Under the pieces are notes generated by a model. It worked only from the letters and a program-made list of their open reading frames with translations. It was not told the DNA's origin and ran no database searches. A stretch of 30,718 nucleotides of DNA, taken from Acidimicrobiales bacterium (lineage in GTDB: Bacteria; Actinomycetota; Acidimicrobiia; Acidimicrobiales; JABEUL01). Location of the stretch: contig JABEUL010000304.1 of NCBI GenBank assembly GCA_013044465.1, positions 1 to 30,718 on the forward strand, written 5' to 3'. The position numbers and the translations under genes are program-made. The number at the start of each line of letters is the position of its first letter. Positions within the stretch are counted from its first letter, which is position 1. Of this stretch, positions 24,286-30,718 are shown in pieces.

Positions 24286-25083
24286 ATGGAATTAAGAGGA
24301 TCCTCTGTATTGATTACTGGTGCTTCTGGAGGCTTAGGTCAAGCAATTGCCCGCTCTGTCGCCAAAAAGGGCGCAAAGGTAATTTTGAGTGCCAGGCGTG
24401 TAGAAATCTTGGAACAACTTGCAGGCGAGTTGGGTGGAGAAGTGCTACAAGCTGATTTGGAAGATCCTAAGGCTCCCTTAAAAATGGCTGAAGCATTGGG
24501 CGACGTTGATGTAGTGGTGGCAAACGCAGGTTTACCTGCCAGTGACCCCTTTGAAGTTTATAGCGAAGAGGACATTGAGAGAATAATGCGCGTAAATTTG
24601 CTCGCACCTACTCAGATGGCACGGATCTTTTTGCCCAAGATGGTTGAGAAGGGCAAGGGACACTTTGTATTTGTATCTTCGCTTTCTGGAAAGGCGGCCA
24701 CTCCTGGATCTAGTCTTTACAGTGCCACGAAGTTTGGTTTAAGGGGACTATCTCATGGAATCAGAGCAGATATTGCTTCGACTGGGGTTGGTGTATCGGT
24801 AGTTTGTCCCGGATTCATAAGAGATGCCGGAATGTTTGCCGATGCAAAGATAGAACTTCCAAAAGGAGTCGGGACCAAGACGCCTGCAGATGTTGGCAAT
24901 GCTGTGGTTAGAGTAATTGAGAAAAATATCGCTGAAGTCGATGTAGCTCCAATTGCTCTCTCCATTGGGTCGATGATCGCAAGTGTTGCTCCCGAGTTCG
25001 CGAGAAAGATCAACAAACTCATAGGGGCAGATGAAATGGCAAAAACCCTTGCAGCAGGGCAGGCAAAGGCTAGATCAAAATAA
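24286..25083 (+). CDS. Short-chain dehydrogenase/reductase
   Basis: 265 residues. NAD(P)-binding TGASGGLG (11-18), the ARR motif after strand 2 suggesting NADP preference, NAG in VVANAGLP, and the catalytic Ser with Tyr-x3-Lys in SSLYSATKFG are all present. AAAAGGAG lies 6 nt before the ATG. It probably oxidises or reduces an alcohol/ketone that also passes through the monooxygenase. Confidence 0.9.
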   Translation: MELRGSSVLITGASGGLGQAIARSVAKKGAKVILSARRVEILEQLAGELGGEVLQADLEDPKAPLKMAEALGDVDVVVANAGLPASDPFEVYSEEDIERIMRVNLLAPTQMARIFLPKMVEKGKGHFVFVSSLSGKAATPGSSLYSATKFGLRGLSHGIRADIASTGVGVSVVCPGFIRDAGMFADAKIELPKGVGTKTPADVGNAVVRVIEKNIAEVDVAPIALSIGSMIASVAPEFARKINKLIGADEMAKTLAAGQAKARSK

Positions 25084-25097
25084 AGGTATTACAGTAA

Positions 25098-25128
25098 TTA
25101 AACATATGTAATATTTATGTACTATAAT
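25098..25128 (+). promoter_or_regulatory. Leaderless promoter of the acyl-CoA dehydrogenase gene
   Basis: Perfect TATAAT (25123-25128) exactly 6 nt before the ATG at 25135. The -35 is weak (TTAAAC near 25098-25103, spacer about 18-19). A 6-bp inverted repeat, TATTAC/GTAATA (25087-25113), overlaps the -35 and could be an operator. Confidence 0.65.
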
Positions 25129-25134
25129 ATTATT

Positions 25135-26958
25135 ATGGTTACTACATCACATCCAGTTACAGAATCATCTTCCATGCTTGGCGACTATGTTGAACTAGAC
25201 CAAGCCATGGGAAACGATTTTTACACTCTTGATCCTAATTTAAGACAGATTTTGGACCGGTTTCTAACGGGCGAGGAACGTGAGATCGCTGAGAGATTAG
25301 CAAGCGAATACGGTCCTTTAATTGGGGAGAAGATTGCGCCCCGGGCAGAGATAACAGATAAAAATGGTCCGAAGCTGAAGAGTTTTGATGAATGGGGCTA
25401 TCCGGTAAATGAGATCATTCATTCAAGTTCGTGGATTGAAAACAAAGCGGATTTAGTCAGACACGGACTATGTGGGCTTGAGGGCTATGTCGGAAAACCA
25501 GTTTCGGGAGTAGCACTGGCAAGTGTTTATTATTTAGTCTGCCAAGCAGAAACTGCTGTGATGTGCGGCCTTGGAATGACTGCAGGGGCGGCCGACATTG
25601 CAGAGCGATACGCTCCAATCGAGGTTCGTGACCAGATCGTTTCACGCTTGAGATCGCTGGATCCAGAAGAGTCTTGGGAAGGGGGAATGTTTCTTACTGA
25701 GAGACAAGGTGGTTCAGATGTCGGAGCAAATACTACAAGGGCAGTTTCAGATGGCTCGGAATGGCGAATCTACGGCGACAAGCATTTTTGCTCCAACGTT
25801 GATGCCGATATCTTTGTCGTTCTCGCCAGAACAGACGATGCTCCAAAAGGATCAAAGGGCCTGGCCACTTTTTTGATCCCGAGGCATCTTCCAAACGGAG
25901 AGAACAATGGTTTTTCAATAAAGAGACTTAAGCCAAAGTTAGGCACAGTGGGGGTTCCAACCGGAGAAGTACATTTGGAAGGGTCCCTTGCATGGCTTGC
26001 TAGTTCGCTTCCGGTTGACAAAAAAGTCGAAGATATGTCTCCCGAACAGTTAGCCAGGGATGGCAAGGGCCTTAACAGAATGATGGAGATGGTTAATGGA
26101 AGCCGTTTTGGAGTGGCTCTCATGGGTCTTGGCATCCATAGGAGATCCTTTTTGGAAGCTTGTATCTATGCAGCCAATCGGAGTCAGTTCGGCAACCGCA
26201 TTGACTCATATCCGCTCGTGCGAGAGACTCTAGTTGATCTTGCAATGGAGTTAGAAGCTGGAATGGCTCTGACATTTGAATGCGCTTCCAGTGGCAAGGG
26301 AGTTCTCTCTAACGATGACATGGCAAAATTCAGAAGAATACTTGTGCCATTGGCCAAAATGCGAGCCACTAGAGAAGGGCTTAATGCTGCTTCTAAAGCC
26401 CTTGAGATATTTGGGGGCAATGGCTACATGGAAGATTGGCCAATGGCTAGACAGTTTAGAGATGCCCAGTGCCATCCAATTTGGGAAGGTACTGAAAATA
26501 TAATCTGCATTGATGTGAGACGAGCAATGAGATCAGTTGCCGCACACGAAGCACTTTTTGCGCGCATTGAATCTTCAATCGTTGATTTGCCTGAAAGCAA
26601 GTTGGTTCAAAAAACGAGCGAATTGATTGGAAAGTCCCTTGAATTAGCCAAAGAAGTAGTCCATGTCTCCATGCACACCAAAGAGGACGAAGCGTTGCTA
26701 CACGTGCGAAGAGTTGCAAATTTGCTTGCAGACGTGACTTCAGCCACACTTTTATTAGACGAGGCTGTGTCGGGGTTGAAAAATGGTAATGCTAGAAAAG
26801 CGGTTTTGGCATATCGTTATGCAAAGGTTCATCTGGCCAACAATCCGATCGATGAGATTTTCTCTAACGATAGGACCGTGTTAGATCTTTTTGAACCATT
26901 GGTCCGCTATGGGTTGATTGAAGAGAGTAAAGCTCTTTTAGCAATTGGTATTGACTAG
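25135..26958 (+). CDS. Acyl-CoA dehydrogenase, AidB type
   Basis: 607 residues from the ATG at 25135, chosen because it is 6 nt after TATAAT; the GTG/ATG at 25117 would lie inside the promoter. The length and the N-terminal extra domain (to about 180) match AidB-like acyl-CoA dehydrogenases. Recognisable flavin-enzyme elements are MFLTERQGGSDVGANTT, FCSNVDADIFVVLART, LEIFGGNGYMEDWPMARQFRDAQ and the IWEGTENIICIDVRRAM segment. These proteins bind FAD and may dehydrogenate an unusual acyl-CoA or protect DNA; the catabolic neighbours favour the former. It converges with recO, the stops being 9 bp apart. Confidence 0.88.
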   Translation: MVTTSHPVTESSSMLGDYVELDQAMGNDFYTLDPNLRQILDRFLTGEEREIAERLASEYGPLIGEKIAPRAEITDKNGPKLKSFDEWGYPVNEIIHSSSWIENKADLVRHGLCGLEGYVGKPVSGVALASVYYLVCQAETAVMCGLGMTAGAADIAERYAPIEVRDQIVSRLRSLDPEESWEGGMFLTERQGGSDVGANTTRAVSDGSEWRIYGDKHFCSNVDADIFVVLARTDDAPKGSKGLATFLIPRHLPNGENNGFSIKRLKPKLGTVGVPTGEVHLEGSLAWLASSLPVDKKVEDMSPEQLARDGKGLNRMMEMVNGSRFGVALMGLGIHRRSFLEACIYAANRSQFGNRIDSYPLVRETLVDLAMELEAGMALTFECASSGKGVLSNDDMAKFRRILVPLAKMRATREGLNAASKALEIFGGNGYMEDWPMARQFRDAQCHPIWEGTENIICIDVRRAMRSVAAHEALFARIESSIVDLPESKLVQKTSELIGKSLELAKEVVHVSMHTKEDEALLHVRRVANLLADVTSATLLLDEAVSGLKNGNARKAVLAYRYAKVHLANNPIDEIFSNDRTVLDLFEPLVRYGLIEESKALLAIGID

Positions 26959-26967
26959 CTTTAGGCG

Positions 26968-27705
26968 TTAAATATGCCCAGTGGCACGAAGGATTTTGGC
27001 GCTTTTTAATCTCCTGTCAAGATGGAGTTCAAGTGCCTCCGTAGCAAGAAGTTCCAGATCCTTTGCAAAGGGGTAGCCTTTGATAAGAAGGATAGTCCCG
27101 AGCCCACCCCCAAGAATGGCTCGCATGGCCGTGGCCACTTCATCTGGAACTGCTCGTCCGCTTCTGCAGTTGTTGCACAGTAGGCCACCTGCACTGTAAT
27201 CAAATGCCACTAAACTTGCTTCTTCATCTCCGCATCTCGCACATCTATCCACTATTGGTGCTGCACCCTCTTTCGAAAGAAGCTTCAGATAAAAAGACGC
27301 CACCACTAATTCTGGATCATGTTCTTTATTATCCAGCCACTTTAATGCTCCAACTAGCATCTCCATTAGTTCTTGAGAAGCGGTTTCTTCCTGGACAACT
27401 TGATCTATTGCATCTAGTAGTCCAAACGACGAATTGATGCGGTCGAAGTCACCTCGTATTACGGGAAAAGTATCGATGGTTTCCACTTGTGATAGGCGGT
27501 GCAACTCGCCACGCCCCCTGAATATTTGAATATTTACCCATGATCCAAGTTCAACTCTTCCGCTTACTCGGGAGGTAGTTTTTCTGACTCCTTTTGCAAC
27601 TGCCTTGATTCTTCCATGATCTGGAGTTATAAAAGTAATAATTCGGTCATATTCACCTAGCTTGACAGTTCTGAGAACTATTCCTGTAGTTCTAAAAGAA
27701 CTCAT
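26968..27705 (-). CDS. recO: DNA repair protein RecO
   Basis: 245 residues. The N-terminal OB fold begins MSSFRTTGIVLRTVKLGEYDRIITFITPDHG. The C-terminal helical part has a zinc-binding site of two CxxC pairs (CARC and CNNC, about 154-182). RecO works with RecF/RecR to load RecA onto SSB-coated DNA. It follows uppS and a small membrane-protein gene on the same strand; 17 bp separate it from the latter. Confidence 0.95.
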   Translation of the reverse strand: MSSFRTTGIVLRTVKLGEYDRIITFITPDHGRIKAVAKGVRKTTSRVSGRVELGSWVNIQIFRGRGELHRLSQVETIDTFPVIRGDFDRINSSFGLLDAIDQVVQEETASQELMEMLVGALKWLDNKEHDPELVVASFYLKLLSKEGAAPIVDRCARCGDEEASLVAFDYSAGGLLCNNCRSGRAVPDEVATAMRAILGGGLGTILLIKGYPFAKDLELLATEALELHLDRRLKSAKILRATGHI

Positions 27706-27722
27706 ATGAAAAAGACTCGTTC

Positions 27723-27953
27723 TTAATTCGCATCGAAGTTTGAACTCGATTCAGTTTGATCTTTAGGCAGTTCAAATCTTTCTTTAGAACGATGTTGGGT
27801 TCCTGCAAATAGGGTGCCTAATGCAACAAGAGAAACCAAAATAACACCGGCTACTATGAGCTCTTTAATGGAGCTGACACCTGAGACAATTATTGCACCA
27901 ACTAGTATCAGGCCCAGAATCGCCATGACAATGCCGACCTTGATGCCAATCAT
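27723..27953 (-). CDS. Small membrane protein between uppS and recO
   Basis: 76 residues with two hydrophobic helices (about 5-25 and 32-50) and a polar, acidic C-terminus (HRSKERFELPKDQTESSSNF). The start overlaps the uppS stop by 4 nt (ATGA), so it is translated in step with uppS. No family is recognised; a role at the membrane near lipid-carrier synthesis is only suggested by position. Confidence 0.72.
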   Translation of the reverse strand: MIGIKVGIVMAILGLILVGAIIVSGVSSIKELIVAGVILVSLVALGTLFAGTQHRSKERFELPKDQTESSSNFDAN

Positions 27954-28678
27954 GGCTTTTTGCCCCCAACAGTCCCGAACCGTCTCTCCCTCGACTGAAA
28001 CTCTGCAACTGCTTCGAATAAATGTTGTCTTCTAAAATCAGGCCAAAGGACTTCCGTGAAATAAAGCTCTGAATATGCTAGTTCCCATAGCAAGAAATTA
28101 GAAATCCGATACTCTCCCGAAGTTCTTATCATCAGATCAGGGTCAGGTGCATCAGGATAGTAAAGGTGCTTAGATATTGCTTTTTCATCAATATCGCTCG
28201 CTTTCGCTCCACCAGCCACCAGCTCTCTAACCGCATCCACTATCTCGCCACGACCGCCGTAGTTGAATGCAATTGTTAAGGTCAGCTTAGAATTATTCTT
28301 GGTCAGATCCATTGACTGGTCCATGTGCTTGATTAAACGCCTAGGAACTCTCCAGTCCCTCTTGCCTGAAAATCTAATTCTTACACCCTTCTCATTTAAA
28401 TCATCACGGTGGCGAGTCAGAATGCCTTCGTTGAATTTCATTAAGAATCTGACTTCATCAACTGGCCGTTTCCAATTTTCAGTTGAAAATGCGTAAACAG
28501 TCAGCCACTTAAGCCCTATGTCTAGCGCCCCGTTGACAGTGTCTAAGAGCGCTTCTTCTCCAGCAGCGTGACCTTCGATGCGTGCGAGTCCACGACTGGT
28601 AGCCCACCTGCCATTTCCGTCCATAACGCATGCCACGTGGGTAGGCAGCCTAGTATTGTCAATATTTGGAACTTTCAT
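27950..28678 (-). CDS. uppS: Isoprenyl transferase (undecaprenyl/decaprenyl diphosphate synthase)
   Basis: 242 residues. The cis-prenyltransferase signatures are MDGNGRWATSRGLARIEGH with catalytic Asp20, VYAFSTENWKRP, FNYGGRGEI, DLMIRTSGEYRISNF and LLWELAYSELYF. It elongates short allylic diphosphates with isopentenyl diphosphate to make the polyprenyl carrier for peptidoglycan and other wall polymers. It heads a uppS-membrane protein-recO run. Confidence 0.95.
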   Translation of the reverse strand: MKVPNIDNTRLPTHVACVMDGNGRWATSRGLARIEGHAAGEEALLDTVNGALDIGLKWLTVYAFSTENWKRPVDEVRFLMKFNEGILTRHRDDLNEKGVRIRFSGKRDWRVPRRLIKHMDQSMDLTKNNSKLTLTIAFNYGGRGEIVDAVRELVAGGAKASDIDEKAISKHLYYPDAPDPDLMIRTSGEYRISNFLLWELAYSELYFTEVLWPDFRRQHLFEAVAEFQSRERRFGTVGGKKP

Positions 28679-28735
28679 CTACTATTGAAGATAGCGCTTC
28701 TAAGATCCATTTGGGTTAATTCCGAAAGGATGCCA

Positions 28736-29395
28736 TCAAATGCAATTTGCACCATGGCTTAATAACCAGGAATTTAGCGCTTCTTGAGCACCATTTATGT
28801 CACCGGATTGAAGCTTCTGAATTAGGTCATTTTCGATTAAAGATCTCCAGTCTAAACTCTCAGTGGGGATACCAGATAATTTGATTTCGGCTCGAGCTCT
28901 GGAAACCATTTGAATAAGCTCCTCTAGATACTCCCCCAAATAAAGTGAGATTGAATCTCTTAGCCAAGTTGCGATAGCAGGGCTATTTCCCTCTGTGGAA
29001 ACGGCAACTGTAATCGGACCTTTTCTTGCAATTGCGGGGAGAATGAATGAGCAATATCTAGGGTCATCTGCACAATTTATCCATATCTTGGCATTTGCAG
29101 CATCTTCAAAGACATTATTATCTATTTCAGGTTTCCCAGTTGCAGAGATAATAAGGGCCATTCCTTCGATGTCATTGGAGTTGTATTGGCGATATGTCAG
29201 GCTGAGATCATCGTCATTATCGATTGCCAGCTCCTCGATTTCGTGCACAAATTGAGGAGCAACTGCTACAACTCGTGCATCGCAGTCTAAAAGACCCTCA
29301 ATTTTACGGAACGCGACGTGACCGCCGCCCACCACAAGACATCTTTGTTTTGCTAGATTCAAATAGACTGGATAGAGAGGATGATGGGTAGGCAT
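28736..29395 (-). CDS. Precorrin-2 dehydrogenase / sirohydrochlorin ferrochelatase (Met8p/CysG-N type)
   Basis: 219 residues, stand-alone rather than fused to a methyltransferase. The Rossmann motif CLVVGGGHVAFRKIEGLL (19-36), IISATGKPEIDN, INCADDPRYCSFILPA with the conserved catalytic Asp, and ITVAVSTEGNSPAIATWLR are all family motifs. It oxidises precorrin-2 with NAD and may insert iron to make siroheme, needed for sulfite or nitrite reductase. The methyltransferase must be elsewhere. It diverges from the beta-propeller gene. Confidence 0.9.
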   Translation of the reverse strand: MPTHHPLYPVYLNLAKQRCLVVGGGHVAFRKIEGLLDCDARVVAVAPQFVHEIEELAIDNDDDLSLTYRQYNSNDIEGMALIISATGKPEIDNNVFEDAANAKIWINCADDPRYCSFILPAIARKGPITVAVSTEGNSPAIATWLRDSISLYLGEYLEELIQMVSRARAEIKLSGIPTESLDWRSLIENDLIQKLQSGDINGAQEALNSWLLSHGANCI

Positions 29396-29462
29396 TTCTA
29401 TTTAGAGGATAGTTCCTAATTTATGTTCTCCGATCCAATTAGTATTATTAGCGGTAAGGATC

Positions 29463-30569
29463 ATGGAAGAAAGTAACGAATTTGGTGGTGTTGTCTCACC
29501 CGAGTCCCTAGTGCCAGTGAGGCCCTGGAGAAGAACTCGCGTTTGGTTGGCTATAGCTTCTGTTATATTTATCTTTCTTGCAATAAATGGTCTTCGATAT
29601 GGACCGGCTAAAATTGTCGCACCTGGGACCAATCAAGCAACCACTACTACGACTCCAATTAATTTGCCCAAATTTGATTGGGTGGTATTTTCCAAAGACA
29701 ATACTGTCCAAGAGATTTCACTTTCAGATGGTCAGCCTTTATCTGGAAAGATCAGTGTGGCAAATGACCCGGTAGCTATTGTTGATGATCCAACTGGATT
29801 GCAGTTATATGTTGTCGCCAAAGGTTCAAATGTTATAAGTGTTGTCAATCTCTATTCATATAAAACCTATAAAACGCTTAAAGTAGGACCTTCTCCAATT
29901 GCAATTACAATAAATCCCAAAACCGCAGTTGCCTATGTGATCAACCAAGGTGACAGCACAATAACTCCGATAAAGTTATTAGGACTCAAAGTACAGCCCG
30001 CATTTAGTGCAGGACCCGATCCAAGTGCAATTACAACGAACTCCTCAGGCACCACGGCATATATTTGTGAAGCAAGTGTCGGAGAAGTTTTGCCTGTCGA
30101 TTTAACCACGAATCCCCCGACCCCATTAGCACCCATTGCGGTAGGTACAGATCCAGTAGCAATAGCCCTAGATCCGACAAATGGTAAATATCTCTATGTC
30201 GTTAATAAAGGCAGTGGTTCAATTAGCGTCATAGATACTTCGTCTAATCAGGTGGCATCCTCTGTGGTTGTGGGCGGAAATCCGAATGCTATTTCAATAT
30301 CCAAAGGAATTGCAAGTGCTTATGTGACCCTAGGTGCCCAAGGCGAGGTAATTCCATTTTCTACAGTTACGCTATTGCCTGGTTTGCCCATAAGCATTGG
30401 AGGAAATCCATCGGCAATTACGCTTGATGCCCTGGGTGAAACTGCTTTTGTGGTTGATACAAACCACAATAAAGGCTGGGTGCTGGAACTGAGTCAAAAG
30501 AGCACCCCTGTTTCCTTTAGCCTGCCCGAAGGTCCTATAGCTCTATCTTATTTACCACCTAGTGGCTAA
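29463..30569 (+). CDS. Membrane-anchored YVTN-type beta-propeller protein
   Basis: 368 residues. A cytoplasmic N-terminus (1-25), one membrane helix (26-45), a Thr-rich linker (59-65) and then repeated propeller blades of about 40 residues. Blade cores recur as PVAIVDDPTGLQLYVVAKGS, PIAITINPKTAVAYVINQGD, PSAITTNSSGTTAYICEAS, PVAIALDPTNGKYLYVVNKG and NPNAISISKGIASAYVTLGA. TAAGGA lies a few nt before the ATG. The fold is usually a binding surface on the cell exterior. The same membrane helix plus T-rich linker layout appears in the CHAP protein. Confidence 0.85.
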   Translation: MEESNEFGGVVSPESLVPVRPWRRTRVWLAIASVIFIFLAINGLRYGPAKIVAPGTNQATTTTTPINLPKFDWVVFSKDNTVQEISLSDGQPLSGKISVANDPVAIVDDPTGLQLYVVAKGSNVISVVNLYSYKTYKTLKVGPSPIAITINPKTAVAYVINQGDSTITPIKLLGLKVQPAFSAGPDPSAITTNSSGTTAYICEASVGEVLPVDLTTNPPTPLAPIAVGTDPVAIALDPTNGKYLYVVNKGSGSISVIDTSSNQVASSVVVGGNPNAISISKGIASAYVTLGAQGEVIPFSTVTLLPGLPISIGGNPSAITLDALGETAFVVDTNHNKGWVLELSQKSTPVSFSLPEGPIALSYLPPSG

Positions 30570-30576
30570 AAGGCAT

Positions 30577-30718
30577 TTATTCTTCTTCCAGCGTGCCATT
30601 AACCACCTCGGGTTGCTTACGAAGTTGTGATAGCACAGTTTTTAATTTAGTTGGGATTGGGTCGAGATCAGACATGTGTCTGGATATTACGTAGGAAAAA
30701 GAAAGAATAGTTATAAGC
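30577..30718 (-). CDS. C-terminal end of a minus-strand gene cut by the right edge
   Basis: The frame is open from the right edge (30718) to TAA at 30577. It reads ILSFSYVISRHMSDLDPIPT and ends QPEVVNGTLEEE. It runs into the beta-propeller gene tail-to-tail, 7 bp apart. It could instead be a 32-aa ORF from the ATG at 30675. The family cannot be identified from this tail. Confidence 0.45.
   Translation of the reverse strand, partial: LITILSFSYVISRHMSDLDPIPTKLKTVLSQLRKQPEVVNGTLEEE

Noticed and set aside
1..30718. tRNA, rRNA or CRISPR array
   Set aside because: No cloverleaf with a GTTCGANTC loop, no rRNA motifs and no regularly spaced repeat-spacer units were seen by eye; a covariance-model scan would be decisive.

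Overview
The window looks like the chromosome of a moderately AT-rich actinomycete, most likely in or near the Acidimicrobiia; this is an inference. It rests on an actinobacterial-type imuA'-imuB-dnaE2 mutasome cassette under a Gram-positive LexA box (CGAAC-N4-GTTCG), a LipO/LipC/LipQ-like membrane esterase, envelope proteins with Thr/Pro-rich linkers, an uppS/recO neighbourhood, and many promoters that put the start codon about 6 nt after the -10 box, which implies leaderless mRNAs. TGA is an ordinary stop here: it ends hipA, the MFS gene and the CHAP gene.

Layout. 1-1240: a left-truncated alpha/beta hydrolase (-) diverges from an SCP2-like lipid-binding protein (+). 1592-3669: an orphan HipB-like regulator, then a hipBA toxin-antitoxin pair preceded by three 27-bp-spaced operator repeats. 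3770-9145: an SOS-controlled operon imuA'-imuB-dnaE2 on the minus strand. dnaE2 carries an in-frame TGA inside a highly conserved motif and imuB has lost part of its N-terminal region, so the cassette has a good promoter but damaged genes. 9239-10465: a hairpin and an MFS transporter. 10466-12440: a gene-poor, hairpin-rich stretch holding an unusual small operon. In it a promoter is followed by a hairpin that would hide a Shine-Dalgarno, then a short ORF, a membrane-anchored HNH nuclease and a 59-aa ORF that overlaps the nuclease stop. The first two ORFs each need a -1 frameshift, and each has an in-phase UUUAAAC slippery heptamer at the right place. This is the best candidate for something undescribed, although two simple indels could explain it.

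12441-16763: a lipoprotein-like glycosidase-fold protein, a membrane protein with its PadR repressor, an SRPBCC protein, a universal stress protein and a PNPOx-like protein. 16816-20154: a MacB/FtsX-type ABC exporter. Its promoter has the same 19-bp palindrome (TACTACGT-N3-ACGTAGTA), in the same position between -35 and -10, as the padR promoter 5 kb away, so one PadR probably controls both. 20367-21930: a membrane-anchored CHAP amidase/endopeptidase and an unknown protein.

21978-26958: a TetR regulator with two tandem palindromes in its promoter, divergent from a Baeyer-Villiger-type monooxygenase, an SDR and an AidB-type acyl-CoA dehydrogenase. Together these look like a catabolic set for a ketone or lipid. 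26968-30718: housekeeping genes (uppS, a small membrane protein and recO in one run; siroheme-synthesis dehydrogenase), a membrane-anchored YVTN beta-propeller, and the end of a further minus-strand gene cut by the window edge. No tRNA, rRNA, CRISPR array or transposase gene was recognised.
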